The notes under the pieces: generated by a model
What the model was told of the DNA's origin: nothing
The model's input: the letters and a program-made list of their open reading frames with translations, nothing else
Database searches by the model: none
Shown here: piece after piece, positions 1 to 10,000 of the stretch
How positions within the stretch are numbered: position 1 is the stretch's first letter
Layout: each line of letters starts with the position of its first letter
DNA from: Geobacter sp.
Lineage (GTDB): Bacteria > Desulfobacterota > Desulfuromonadia > Geobacterales > Pseudopelobacteraceae
Direction: 5' to 3'
NCBI GenBank assembly: GCA_003574895.1
Contig: PJFB01000018.1
Location: forward strand, 1-64,000
DNA length: 64,000 nucleotides
Made by a program: the position numbers and the translations under genes

Positions 1-177
1 TTCATGACAGTAGCCGACGCTGCCGGTGTTGCCCAGTATGACTCCAGCACAACGGAAGGCAAAGTTAACTACGGCAAGACAGTTGCCGAGCAGACCGCCG
101 CTTACTATGGCCGTCCTGCAACCGCCTTTGGCCCCAACGCACGTAACCTTTGCAACAAGTGCCACGCCAAAGACTAA
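1..177 (+). CDS. C-terminal end of a c-type cytochrome (partial)
   Basis: The reading frame is open from the first base and ends with TAA at 175-177, giving 58 residues of the C-terminus of a protein that begins outside the window. Four residues from the end lies a CXXCH heme-binding motif (CNKCH), so the product is very likely a periplasmic or outer-surface c-type cytochrome. The part visible is rich in Ala, Thr and Tyr, and no second heme motif is seen in it. The family cannot be fixed from this fragment. A strong hairpin follows about 50 bases downstream and separates it from the convergent kinase gene. Confidence 0.8.
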   Translation, partial: FMTVADAAGVAQYDSSTTEGKVNYGKTVAEQTAAYYGRPATAFGPNARNLCNKCHAKD

Positions 178-227
178 GGTCGAGCAAGAGCAGTTGACTT
201 AAAGAAGTAGAAGTTAAGCGGTAAAAC

Positions 228-270
228 AACAAGTCCGGCCACCCAATGGGGAGCCGGACTTGTTGCGTTT
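228..270. terminator. Bidirectional rho-independent terminator
   Basis: A perfect 12-bp stem (228-239 pairs with 253-264) with a 13-base loop lies between two convergent genes. On the plus strand the stem is followed by a short T-containing stretch; on the minus strand the run of T residues is better (complement of 223-226). It can end both the cytochrome gene on the left and the long minus-strand operon on the right. Confidence 0.8.
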
Positions 271-293
271 GGGACCAGTAACCAGCCCTACGT

Positions 294-2249
294 TCATCCT
301 GAGATATCTCGTGGTAACTGGATATCCATGCCGTGCTGCATTATCTCGGCAATTTTCTTGGCAAGAGTTTCGCTAGTAAACGGCTTAGGAATAAAGTTTG
401 TCCTGTCCTCGATCACCTGTTGTTGTAAAACCTTACTGGTGGTATAGCCTGACATGAACAGCACCTTCAGGTCTGGAATTATCTTTTCCAGTTTTTCATA
501 GAGTTCAAGGCCGTTCATCATCGGCATAACCACATCTGAGAGTAGCAGATCTACGGTCTGTGAAGCTGTTCGGGCATGTTCGAGGGCGTCTTCCGGCTTC
601 AGGAATCCCCAAACCGTGTGACCTTGATTTTCCAGCAGGTTTTTTGTCATATCCAATACCATTGCATTGTCTTCAACCAGCATTATTTTGCGCGGTTGCA
701 CCGGAAGTGCGCCGATAGCCGCGACGGCAGGCTGGTTGACGTCGATGTCGCCAGAGATCGATTCGGGCAGGTAGATGCAGAAAGTGGTCCCTTGGTCATC
801 CTTGCTGTGTACATCAATGAAACCGTCGTGCTGCCTGACGATGGAATACACGGAGTAAAGACCGAGTCCTTTGCCTGGTCCGGCCGACGATGTGGAGAAG
901 AACGGTTCAAAGATATGGGGCAGGATCGAGCCGGGTATGCCGCTTCCGGTATCGCTGAAGGCCAGAAGTACATATGGGCCGGGTGTTGAGCCGGGATGAA
1001 AGTGGCAGAATTCATCGTCGAGGATCAGGTGCCCGGTCTCTATCGTAATTGTCCCGGCACCATTGATAGCGCTCTGAGAATTGACAGCCAGATTAAGCAG
1101 AACCTGTTCAATCTGGTTCCTGTCAGCAATGATTTCACAGGGATCGGTGCTTAATACCTGTTTGATTTCGATGTCTTCGCGGATTGTGCGGCGCAGCATA
1201 AGGCCAAATGAAGAGATGATCCCGTTCAAGTCATAATGATGTGTTGCAAGGTCCTGTTTCCTGCTGAAGCCGAGGAGTTGTTTGATCAGGCCAGAGGCGC
1301 AGTTGGCAGCGTCCCATATTAAAACCGAATCCGCATGAATAGAGTCATCAGGTGATACTTTGCTGCAGATCAACTCCGAATATCCCAAGATAGGCGTCAG
1401 AAGATTGTTGAAATCGTGAGCGATACCCCCGGCAAGAAGGCCTATGCTGTCGAGTTTTTGCTGTTGTAATAGTTGATTTTCCAATTTCCGGTAATCCGTG
1501 ACATCCCGCCATTCAGGCATCAGAAAAATGATGTGCCCTTGATCATCTAAAATCGGTTTCAGCGAAAAATCAATAAGGTGGATATTCCCTTTGGCATCCT
1601 GATTCTCCGTCTCAAAACGGAGAAAACCACCGGCGGCCACCTCACGGATTGCTTCACGTATTTTATCCTGCAGTGTCGGGTTATGGCCCCACCAGGGCGT
1701 ATCCCAAAAATAACGGTTTATTACGGTTTCTTTGTCAACACCGATCAAGTCCAGAGACGTCTTGTTCACCTCGATCAGCTTACCGTCAGGGGTTAAGAGT
1801 CCCTGCATCTCGAAGGAGTTGTCGATTATTGCGTTCAGCAGCAACTTGCTTTGATGCAGTTCTTCCTGTGCGGCAATATTCTTGCCCAATTGTTTCAGCA
1901 GTTTGTCTTCAATGACCAAGAGTTCCTGATTTTTGTTTTTCAGCTCTTCGGTTCGTTCTTCAACCTTGTTTTCCAAGGCCATGTTAAGTGATTTTATTTT
2001 CAGATCGTTACTTTTTAGCTTGAAGTGGCTGATCGCCAGGACAGTCAGGATTATGGCTGTCAAAGCGCCTGATATACCGCCGACGATAAGGTGCTCCTCA
2101 TCAAAGTAGGGGATGCCGGGATGCAGCACATAGTCCGTGATTGCATTCAAATTGGCAATTATGAGACTTGTTGTCAGGACAACAAGGAAATACATCAAAA
2201 GGTACGATTTCCGGTGGTTGACGGATATGTTTTGGTATGGCTCAGTCAT
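294..2249 (-). CDS. Membrane-bound hybrid histidine kinase with PAS and receiver domains
   Basis: Sensor kinase that would autophosphorylate on His and pass phosphate to its own receiver domain. Two hydrophobic segments near residues 17-35 and 53-75 suggest an inner-membrane anchor. A coiled coil follows (about 78-140), then a PAS domain (about 140-265), the HisKA H-box GGIAHDFNNLL (about 285), a HATPase domain with DTGSGIP and GKGLGLY, and a C-terminal receiver (about 518-640) with the acceptor Asp in LLSDVVMP. A longer reading frame starts with TTG inside the upstream gene and has no ribosome site, so I prefer the ATG at 2249, preceded by AAAGGA. It is the last gene of the cytochrome-linked minus-strand unit. 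It has no DNA-binding output of its own, so the partner is unknown. Confidence 0.88.
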   Translation of the reverse strand: MTEPYQNISVNHRKSYLLMYFLVVLTTSLIIANLNAITDYVLHPGIPYFDEEHLIVGGISGALTAIILTVLAISHFKLKSNDLKIKSLNMALENKVEERTEELKNKNQELLVIEDKLLKQLGKNIAAQEELHQSKLLLNAIIDNSFEMQGLLTPDGKLIEVNKTSLDLIGVDKETVINRYFWDTPWWGHNPTLQDKIREAIREVAAGGFLRFETENQDAKGNIHLIDFSLKPILDDQGHIIFLMPEWRDVTDYRKLENQLLQQQKLDSIGLLAGGIAHDFNNLLTPILGYSELICSKVSPDDSIHADSVLIWDAANCASGLIKQLLGFSRKQDLATHHYDLNGIISSFGLMLRRTIREDIEIKQVLSTDPCEIIADRNQIEQVLLNLAVNSQSAINGAGTITIETGHLILDDEFCHFHPGSTPGPYVLLAFSDTGSGIPGSILPHIFEPFFSTSSAGPGKGLGLYSVYSIVRQHDGFIDVHSKDDQGTTFCIYLPESISGDIDVNQPAVAAIGALPVQPRKIMLVEDNAMVLDMTKNLLENQGHTVWGFLKPEDALEHARTASQTVDLLLSDVVMPMMNGLELYEKLEKIIPDLKVLFMSGYTTSKVLQQQVIEDRTNFIPKPFTSETLAKKIAEIMQHGMDIQLPRDISG

Positions 2250-2271
2250 GACGGATCTTCGGTCCTTTATT

Positions 2272-3783
2272 TCATGGAATCGGCGCAATCGCTTTGTGGC
2301 CGCTGTCCGGGTGTTTACGTGCAGGCATATTTTTGACTAGTTTCTGTATTTCAGGTGGCATTTCCCCTCCACCGGCGATCATGGCCTGCATGTGCCCGGC
2401 CAGATAGGAATTGGTGATGAGGATATCAAAGACCGAAAGCATGAATTCCTGTTTCCAGGGTGTCAGTTCGCTCAGATGCTTGAATTTGTGCATGTAAAAT
2501 TTTTGCGCGGCCTTGCCAAGCTCATGTTCAAGCTCTTTCATGGTCATATGTTTCGGTTTTATAACCGGTTCAACAAGGTTGTATTTACGGTAGTCCGTGG
2601 TGGCCACGTACTGTTCCAGTTCCGGGTATAGTTCGGCATAGGGCCATGGAGAGATGGCCAGGAAAAAAGCCATATCGGGGTTGTAATGTTTGGCAAGCTC
2701 AATGGTTCGGGCTATTGAATCCGGGGTGTCGTCAGGCATGCCCAGTACGAAGGATGTCTCGGAAACGATGTCGGCGTTATTTATCAGGTCAATGGCCTGC
2801 TTGGACTGTTCCACCAGGGTATCCTTCTTGAACAGGTCGAGGGTCTCCTGGGAACCGGCCTCCACCCCAACATAAATATGCTCGACACCTGCCCGGCGGT
2901 ATTTATCCAGGATGTCGGCGTCGCGCAGGATGTCATCCACCCTTGTCTCCATGAGGAGTTTGACCGGCACTTTCCTTTCGATCATCAGATCCAGTATCCG
3001 TTCCCACCGTTCACGGTCAAGGGTCGGGATTTCATCGGAAAGCATGGCGACTTCCACGCCGTATGTTCCACTCAGAAGCTCCAGTTCCGCCACTACGTTC
3101 TCGGCCGAACGGGCCCGCCAGGACCGGGACCAGAAAAGTTGCTGGGAACAGAACGAGCATTGCTGCTTACAGCCGCGGGAAGTGGATACGATCGCCAGGC
3201 GCGCATCGTGCTTGGCCCGATACGTGTAGATAGGCCATTCTACCAGATCCCAGGCGGTCGGCAACGCATCCAGGTCCTGAATATATGGGCGATTTTGGGT
3301 AACGGTTACCTCGTTGTTCCGCCAAAAGGCCAGTCCGGCCACCTTCTGGGGATCACCGGCCGAGTTGAGGCAGGCCAGAAGCTCCGGCAGAGTTTCTTCA
3401 CCCTCTCCGCGTACTATGTAATCAACAGAATCGTGGTCTGCATCCAGCACCTCATTGTAACAGAAGGTGGCATGGACATTGCCAAGGATGGTGACAATCT
3501 CTGGATTGATGCCCTTGGCAAAGCCGAGCAGTTTTACGGCATCCACAACAGATGCTGTATAAGCGGTGGTGGCCACTGCATCAGGCTTGAAGGCCTGGAT
3601 CCGCTGCCGGATTTCGGGCCATGTGTGCCAGAGAGACATGGCATCGTAATAGTCCACCTCAAACCCCGCGGTTCGGAGCGCTCCGGCAATATAGACAAAA
3701 CCGACGTTCAGCCAGGTGCCGGCCGACTCGACTACACCGGAGTGATATGGAGGGGTGATGAGGGCTACCCGCTTAATGGTCAT
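2272..3783 (-). CDS. B12-binding-type radical SAM protein (BchE-like class)
   Basis: About 503 residues. The N-terminal part (1-140) has the layout of a cobalamin-binding Rossmann domain: TPPYHSG near the start, then GNVHATF and IVRGEGEETLPELL. The radical SAM core follows with the cluster motif CKQQCSFC (CX3CX2C) in STSRGCKQQCSFC and the typical VGVEAGSQETL segment. Such enzymes catalyse methylations, ring closures or other radical reactions; the substrate cannot be told from sequence. The ATG at 3783 has GGAG about 8 bases upstream, whereas the longer frame has no good ribosome site. It sits between the small membrane protein and the hybrid kinase, so a role in the same respiratory or cytochrome programme is possible but unproven. 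Confidence 0.85.
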   Translation of the reverse strand: MTIKRVALITPPYHSGVVESAGTWLNVGFVYIAGALRTAGFEVDYYDAMSLWHTWPEIRQRIQAFKPDAVATTAYTASVVDAVKLLGFAKGINPEIVTILGNVHATFCYNEVLDADHDSVDYIVRGEGEETLPELLACLNSAGDPQKVAGLAFWRNNEVTVTQNRPYIQDLDALPTAWDLVEWPIYTYRAKHDARLAIVSTSRGCKQQCSFCSQQLFWSRSWRARSAENVVAELELLSGTYGVEVAMLSDEIPTLDRERWERILDLMIERKVPVKLLMETRVDDILRDADILDKYRRAGVEHIYVGVEAGSQETLDLFKKDTLVEQSKQAIDLINNADIVSETSFVLGMPDDTPDSIARTIELAKHYNPDMAFFLAISPWPYAELYPELEQYVATTDYRKYNLVEPVIKPKHMTMKELEHELGKAAQKFYMHKFKHLSELTPWKQEFMLSVFDILITNSYLAGHMQAMIAGGGEMPPEIQKLVKNMPARKHPDSGHKAIAPIP

Positions 3784-3849
3784 GCAATATACTCCGGATA
3801 ATCGACAAGATCGGCGTTTCGCCACAAAATCTCAGTTGCAAGCGGCATC

Positions 3850-4200
3850 TCAGCCATGAAACACCTTTCCCCAAATCCATAGGTAGCCTGCGCCGAAGCA
3901 GGCAAACAGCACCAGGTGCTTGACGATCAGCATCCTGCGGCGAATCCGCTCCGCATCTTCTCCATACCAGTTGTCCATGTAGGTGAACGTCCGTCCTGCG
4001 CCGGTAGCAAAGATCACCACCATCGCCGCTACGCTGTTCCAAAAAAAGAGCCGCTCAAGATGGTTCAAGACATCTACTACATTGGGATGTGCCAGATGGG
4101 CATCATGCAGCACAGCTATGGTGACGATGGATGCCAGCCAGATTCCGGCGGCAAAGTCGTGGATGAAGCCGTTGAGGATGATCAAGGTCTTTTTCAGCAT
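3850..4200 (-). CDS. Small integral membrane protein (three helices), unknown function
   Basis: 116 residues with hydrophobic segments near 5-30, 52-70 and 90-110. Several His residues lie in or near the membrane segments (HDFAAG, HDAHLAHP, KHLVLF), an arrangement seen in small heme- or metal-handling membrane proteins such as CopD-like families, but I cannot assign a family. An AAGGA ribosome site precedes the ATG at 4200. It lies 38 bases downstream of the ResC-like gene in the same direction, so it is probably co-expressed with cytochrome maturation genes and may help in heme or electron handling; this is inference from position only. Confidence 0.7.
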   Translation of the reverse strand: MLKKTLIILNGFIHDFAAGIWLASIVTIAVLHDAHLAHPNVVDVLNHLERLFFWNSVAAMVVIFATGAGRTFTYMDNWYGEDAERIRRRMLIVKHLVLFACFGAGYLWIWGKVFHG

Positions 4201-4238
4201 GCGTGTTCCTTATGTTGACGTCGTCTGCAAATGTTTTT

Positions 4239-5069
4239 TCACTTGAAATACTCGGCATGAATCGAGCTCCCCATGTGCGAGGTGACAAACAGCGACACCA
4301 GGGACATGATGAAGCATAAAATGAACAGCCACGCCGCCCGATTCCCGTTCAGCCGGAAAAAACGCCTCAGATGCAGGTATGTTCCGAAGAGCAGCCAGGT
4401 GATCAGTGACCAGGTTTCAACAGGATCCCAACCCCAGAAGCGCCCCCAGGACTTATAGGCCCAGATCGAGCCGGCCAGCATGCCGATAGCCCAGAAAATA
4501 AAGCCGAAGCCGGTAAAGCGGTAAGCATAAAGATCAATGCCGGCAAGGTCGGGCAGGCGCTCCATCCAGGCCAAGGCGGCACGGCGATTTTTGAGCAGGT
4601 AAAAGACTGAGAAAGCCAGGGCGATCACCAGGGTTCCCAAGGCGATTTTATAGAAGGCGATGTGCAGCACAAGCCAGACACTTCCGAAAGTGGGAGGAAG
4701 CGCCCGGATACCGGGATTGTAAAAATTAGCCAGGGCAATCATCAGGAATGTGACCGGAAAGACGATCACGCTTGCCGCTTTGATGCGTGGAAAGAAGCGG
4801 AGGAAAATGAAAAATACCACCATCGTGATCCAGGCGTCCGATGACAGCACTTCACTGGGCGCCATGTAAGGGCCATGGCCAACGATGCTCCACCAGTAGG
4901 CAATGGCTACCGAGTGGGCAGTCAGCCCAAGCCATGCTGGCCAGTAGCTGCGCTGCTCAACGACCTCCTTTCTAAACATGACGCCGCCGACATTGGCAAT
5001 TGTCGCCCCAACGTAGCAGAACACTGCCAGCCAGTTCAAAGCCACATAGATTGCCACCTGGTTATCCAT
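4239..5069 (-). CDS. ResC/CcsA-type cytochrome c maturation protein (System II)
   Basis: 276 residues, mostly hydrophobic with about eight membrane helices. It carries the heme-handling WWD signature WGRFWGWDPVETWSL near residue 200, and conserved flanking His residues, including the C-terminal HMGSSIH. In System II, ResC/CcsA with ResB/Ccs1 moves heme across the inner membrane and attaches it to CXXCH sites outside. The ATG at 5069 has GAGGA just upstream and overlaps the end of the resB-like gene by a few bases, pointing to translational coupling. An ATG at 5081 is the alternative. The position next to a giant cytochrome with unusual heme motifs suggests a dedicated system. Confidence 0.9.
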   Translation of the reverse strand: MDNQVAIYVALNWLAVFCYVGATIANVGGVMFRKEVVEQRSYWPAWLGLTAHSVAIAYWWSIVGHGPYMAPSEVLSSDAWITMVVFFIFLRFFPRIKAASVIVFPVTFLMIALANFYNPGIRALPPTFGSVWLVLHIAFYKIALGTLVIALAFSVFYLLKNRRAALAWMERLPDLAGIDLYAYRFTGFGFIFWAIGMLAGSIWAYKSWGRFWGWDPVETWSLITWLLFGTYLHLRRFFRLNGNRAAWLFILCFIMSLVSLFVTSHMGSSIHAEYFK

Positions 5070-6390
5070 GGATTTCCTCATATCCCAGTGCTGTTTTCAA
5101 TGAAGCCAATTCGTCCTGATAAAACCCTGAAAATTTCGCAGCTCTCCAACAAACCGCCGTGTCCCCACCTGTTGTTGCATGTAATGACAATTCTCGCGGA
5201 GGGGTGAAATAATGCAGTAGCCCGCCCAGGCAGATGATGAAAAATCCCAGGAAGATCCCGGGCATTCCTGTTAAATCGACAATAATCAACCTCGACCATG
5301 GCGTAACTGCTTTTAACCGGAAGCTGTAAGGGCCAATGGCGCCCTCTTCGCCGACCCGCAAGGGGATTTGTCCAAGTTCCTTGCCCTGCTTGTCCAGCCG
5401 CAGTGTCAACAGCGGGTTTACATGGCGAAATGATTTCTTTTCAGCATCAACCAGATATTTGGCGCGGACCAAGTAACCGTCACCGAGCAGATCCTGAAAG
5501 TCGTTATAGCTCGGTCTGTCGGGGGCTTCAGGATGTTGTATCTGAAGCTGAAATATCCGATTCAACCCATTCTGCCCGGTCACTTCAACGAAAAAGGCGT
5601 GTCCGAACTCAACCCCTTGATAAAAACGGATCCCGCGGTGATGGAGGATACTGTTGATTTCTACGTTCTTTGTCTCAATCGTTCCGGTATCCGACAAAAA
5701 AGACAGTTGGGATTCTATCTGGCGTATGCCGTTACTTGGCCAGAAGCTATAGGTGACGCGATCGAGACGTATTGTGTCCGGCAAAACCAGCGGTTTTACG
5801 AGAAAGCCATGTTCCTCCATCAACATGGGATCCGAAGGATTATGTACAGCTCCTTCGGCGAGTTGAATAATTCCCCGTTGTTGTGTGAGGGCAATGAAAA
5901 GCGACGCGCCAATAGTTACTACAATCCCAACGTGAAGCAGGGTATTGCCCCAGTAGCCCCAGGGATGACGTACCAGCCGCATGCTGCCATTTGATGTCCC
6001 CTGTCTTAGATAGCCGTTTGCAGCCAGGATAAGCCAGGAATCCTTCATAGTACCCGGCACGACAAAACGTTCACCGCCGGCTATTCCGTCATCGGGGTGA
6101 AACGTCCGCCGCCATGCGGCCAAACACTGGTTCCAGGCTGAAAGAGCAAGAGATACGGTCACTCCCGCAAGAATCATTGAAAACAGGGGATGCGTGTAGA
6201 TATGGTGGAGACCGAGCAGTTTACTGCAACGCTCAAGAAACGGATGAGCCGCCTGCCATGCAAGCATCGTATCGGAAGATGCCAGAAAACCCTGTGGAAT
6301 AAATGCCGCCAGGGTTATTGCAAAAAGTGCCGATATTATCAGGCTGATGATGGTGTTCCGTGACAGAAAAAACCGTTTGAACATGTTCAT
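5062..6390 (-). CDS. ResB/Ccs1-type cytochrome c maturation protein (System II)
   Basis: About 442 residues. Membrane helices lie near residues 11-30, 65-85, 150-175 and close to the C-terminus (TGMPGIFLGFFIICLGG), with a large extracytoplasmic domain between the third and fourth. This is the standard ResB layout: three helices, a soluble domain, one helix. ResB binds reduced apocytochrome and works with ResC in heme ligation. The ATG at 6390 follows the stop of the lipoprotein gene almost at once; a second ATG at 6384 is also possible, and neither has a strong ribosome site, so coupling to the upstream gene is likely. Confidence 0.88.
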   Translation of the reverse strand: MNMFKRFFLSRNTIISLIISALFAITLAAFIPQGFLASSDTMLAWQAAHPFLERCSKLLGLHHIYTHPLFSMILAGVTVSLALSAWNQCLAAWRRTFHPDDGIAGGERFVVPGTMKDSWLILAANGYLRQGTSNGSMRLVRHPWGYWGNTLLHVGIVVTIGASLFIALTQQRGIIQLAEGAVHNPSDPMLMEEHGFLVKPLVLPDTIRLDRVTYSFWPSNGIRQIESQLSFLSDTGTIETKNVEINSILHHRGIRFYQGVEFGHAFFVEVTGQNGLNRIFQLQIQHPEAPDRPSYNDFQDLLGDGYLVRAKYLVDAEKKSFRHVNPLLTLRLDKQGKELGQIPLRVGEEGAIGPYSFRLKAVTPWSRLIIVDLTGMPGIFLGFFIICLGGLLHYFTPPRELSLHATTGGDTAVCWRAAKFSGFYQDELASLKTALGYEEIHG

Positions 6391-6392
6391 TG

Positions 6393-6959
6393 TCAGGTGT
6401 GACCCGCTGGGTTGCCGCCGGATTGCTGTTTGACGGCTTTGCCTTTCCTGTCCAGTACCGGCCACGGGATTACGGTATTGGTACTGGTGCCGCCAATGGT
6501 ATTCACCTCGGTGATTATCCAGCGGCCATCCTTTTTATGCAGGATGTACCCCATCCGGTAGATAAAATCCTTTTCCTCGGCATACTTCTCATTGGTGGCC
6601 ATCCTGTAGTGGGTGAAATCCCAGGTTTCTTCGGTTTCCACCGTTGCATCGGTACTGCTGCGCTGATCTACCTCTTTGAATATGATCCCCTTGAGTCTCG
6701 ACTCCATCCGCAGTTGCCCTTCGCCAAGGGCCGACATGTGGTGATAAAGCTTCCGGGCGTGCTCCTCGGTGGCAACCTCCTGCATGGGATTCATGTCCTG
6801 TTTTTGATAACCCTGAATAAGAAGAACATTGTAGCGCCGGATAACATTTTCTATCTCTCCGGCATTGTTCTTGTTGTTGGCACAGCCAAATAGCATGACA
6901 GACATAAAAATAAACAAGGTGATGCGACTAAACTTTGAAAAACAATCTCTCGTGTTCAT
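6393..6959 (-). CDS. Lipoprotein of unknown function in the cytochrome operon
   Basis: About 188 residues. A signal peptide (about residues 12-25) ends in the lipobox LFGC, so the mature protein is probably lipid-anchored. The mature part looks like a small alpha+beta fold of the NTF2/IMS-like type, with conserved-looking EETWDFTHYR and a WIITEVN segment; this fold guess is weak. Start choice: the ATG at 6959 has TTGGA upstream; an ATG at 6965 and a TTG at 6977 are alternatives. It lies between the giant cytochrome and the ResB gene and abuts the latter, so it may act in cytochrome maturation or assembly. Confidence 0.75.
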   Translation of the reverse strand: MNTRDCFSKFSRITLFIFMSVMLFGCANNKNNAGEIENVIRRYNVLLIQGYQKQDMNPMQEVATEEHARKLYHHMSALGEGQLRMESRLKGIIFKEVDQRSSTDATVETEETWDFTHYRMATNEKYAEEKDFIYRMGYILHKKDGRWIITEVNTIGGTSTNTVIPWPVLDRKGKAVKQQSGGNPAGHT

Positions 6960-7019
6960 GTGCATTCCAATCGTCAAGGCTCTAGTTTTGCAAATTCAAT
7001 CTTAGACGGCAGCTGCCTT

Positions 7020-7052
7020 GTGGGGGGGGACAAATTTCATTTCCACCCCCAC
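7020..7052 (-). terminator. GC-rich hairpin between giant cytochrome and downstream genes
   Basis: GTGGGGG (7020-7026) pairs with CCCCCAC (7046-7052). No T run follows on the minus strand, so it is more likely an attenuator or mRNA-stabilising stem between the cytochrome gene and the maturation genes than a full terminator. Confidence 0.45.
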
Positions 7053-7063
7053 ATATTAGCCGT

Positions 7064-10000
7064 TTACCAGTAGGAGCTGCCTGACACCGGAAAAGATGGG
7101 TGTTGGCCGCATGTTCTGCTGCAACTTATATCTGTTTTCAACATATACCCGGTGGCTGGAAGCCTGGCACTGGTCAGGTAATACCCGGTCCCGCCGCCCC
7201 CGTTTCCATTCGGTTTGTAACGTGGCGGCGCATTGGTGCCGGTCAAGAGGCGCGGCACCTTGCCGCCATGGGGAACCCGGATGTGACAGGTTACGCATGG
7301 TTCTATGTGGTTTGTGGATTTAACATGAGCGTTTCCTCCCGCAGCCCAGGTGTGACAATTGAAGCAGAAATTCGAGGCTGGATAGGTAGATGCCCCTGTC
7401 CCTGTCAAAAGTGTGCCTCCAGCAGCGGTGCCGTTGGCTGCCGCGGATGTGAAGGGCCAATTCTGATATTTGCCGGTCAGCATCCATTTAACTGTTGAGC
7501 CGTGTGGGCCCTGGGCCGTGGCCGAGTTGCCGGTGTCCCGGCCGTGGCAGTCGGAGCAGGACATCACCTCGCCCGGCGCCCAACCGCCCGTCAGGGCAGA
7601 GGCGTTCAAACGTCGATTTCCAGTCTCCGGCAACGGCTGAATCACCGGATGGTAGGATGCATTGTTCGGGTTGAACTCCAGCCCGATATTGGTCCAGCGG
7701 GCCGCTCCGAGAGAGGCTGAAGTCACGTTCCAATAACGCAGGGTATTGGTGGTCGCATCGGTTGCTGCATGGCACTTGAAGCAGATCTCATATTCGTAGG
7801 TGGCCTCGTTAACCATGCTGTAAGTACCGTTGGTCCAGGCCCCTGAATAGCTGACACTGGTTCCTGGCACGCCACGTTGGGTCCTCGACACCCTGTTGGT
7901 GTTTGCGATGATCCGGTAGGTATTGCCGGCAACCGGTGCGACCCATGTCCCCGAGTAGGGGGTGGTGGTGAGGGTCGTGGCGGTATTGCTGGTGATGGTT
8001 GCTACCGGAGTGGTGGTTCCCAGGGTGCTCGAAACCAAGCTTACATACTCACCCGCCCACTGGTTGGGGATCCAGTTTTTATTGCTGTTGACCAGGGTGG
8101 TGCTGCTGCCGCCGGTGGCGATGCCGTAGTCGCCATGCAATCCGTTACTGGTTGCGTGCGGGTTGTGGCAATCCACGCATTCGACATGCCTGTTTTGGGC
8201 AATGTAGGCCAGGGTCTCGTTCCTGGTCGATGGCAGGTGGATTCCCGTATAATGCTGGACTCGATGGCCGAAACCGGCAGCCCCCGGGTCTGCATAGGTC
8301 CAGTTGACATCACCTGGAAGTGTCAGATTGCTGGGGGCGCGGCTGCCGAAATAGAAAGAACCGGTGTAGGTGGTTGAATATGATGCGGAGGTATCCAGTT
8401 CCAGGTCAACGACGATTTTCTCCCCGGCAGTCAGTGTTGTTGCCCCAACGCTCAGTGCGATCTGGCGAACAGAACCGGGAGCGGCTGTCGTGACAAGCTC
8501 GGTGGTGTTGGTGCCAGTGGCAATAATGGTTGTCCCGATCGTGTCGTTGGAATTCCACTTGTAGACCTTGTACCTGATCCGGGCGTTCTGGTATGTGGAG
8601 GACTCGCGGCAATAGATGTTGATCACCCAATTGCCGGCCGGCACGGTAGTCGTGCTGTAGACCGTGGGCGAGGTGAACGAAACCATCTGCCAGTAGTTAG
8701 TGCCGGTCAAGTTGGTATCTTGACTCTTGGTTTCGTAAGTGGTGATGGTTTCCCATGGCGACATGGAGCGACCGATCCATGTGCCGCCGGCAAATGTGTC
8801 CCCGGTATTGTGCTGATTCGGCATCGGCTCAGCCGGATTCTCGGCTGCGGTAGGCTTGAAATACAGCTTGCTGGTGGTACTGTAGGTCGGGTTCGCGGCC
8901 CGGAAATCCAGGTTGGCCGTGAAGATGTCCTGGGCCGCCAGACTCATGGGGGCCACGCCATAGAAATCCTTGTTGGCAACTGCCTTGGGTGGGCCGCCAC
9001 CAGGGTCGGCGTCTGCAATCAGGCTGTGGCAGCGGTAGCAAATCTGTTCTTCGGCGGTTTCTCCACCTGCTGCGTCGAGCGAACCCTGAAGTCGCCTGAT
9101 CCCGCTGTTGTGGTTGCCGAACTGATAGGTTGAGGTGGCGTTCATAAAAACCGACGTCTCGTTCAGCAGGGCATTGTGACACTTGGAACAGTTGCCGTAG
9201 ACGACGCTGCCGTCGCTCATGAACTTGGCGGACACGTCATATTGGTGGCCTGAAGCGGAATATTGCGCCTGGGTGATGACAGGCGTCGCCGTTGCCGGGT
9301 AGTCGTTCAGGCGCCGGGTGGTATCCTTGGCCTTGGCCGTTGAGTGACAACTTATGCAAATGCCGCCGGTGCCGCCCGAGGATTTAATATAGTCCTTGTT
9401 GCTGTATCCGCTCGATGCGGTTGGTGTAACGGCAATATCGGTCCGCAGGTTCGCTGCCCGTCCCAGGCTGTTGGAGCTGTTCAGGTCATTGCTGAAGATG
9501 TTGTGGTCCACGTGGCACATGGTACAACGCCGGGCATAGGTGTTGAGCCCTGTACTGGCGCTGCTGTATGGTGCTTGCAGCGGATAACCGGACGAATAGT
9601 TGCGCATGGCGTGATGGAAGGTTGATGTGCTCTGCATGTCGATGTTGTGGCAGTCGATGCAGACGCCGCTGCTGTTCCACTTGATCGAACTGGTGGTGCG
9701 TGTCTTTGGAGTAGGCGGTGTGGTAGTGATGTTCAAGCCGATGGGGTGGCAGGAGACGTTGGAGCAACTGCTGCCGGAGGCATTATAGCTGTAGTTGATG
9801 GTCACCTTGGTGCTGTTCATGGTGTTGTCGCCATCGCGGAAGGCTGACGAAAATACCCCAAGGACCGAGGCGGCCACGCTGTAAGCTTTATTGACGTGAG
9901 TTGTCGTATCGGAAATGGTGGTATTGGTTCTGGTTGTGGCGGCATGGCAATTAAGGCACTGCATGTAGGTGCCGCTGAGGCTGCCGGTCCTGATGTGCAC

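Noticed and set aside
2878..3801. A 307-codon plus-strand frame
   Set aside because: Antisense to the radical SAM gene; no family-like sequence.
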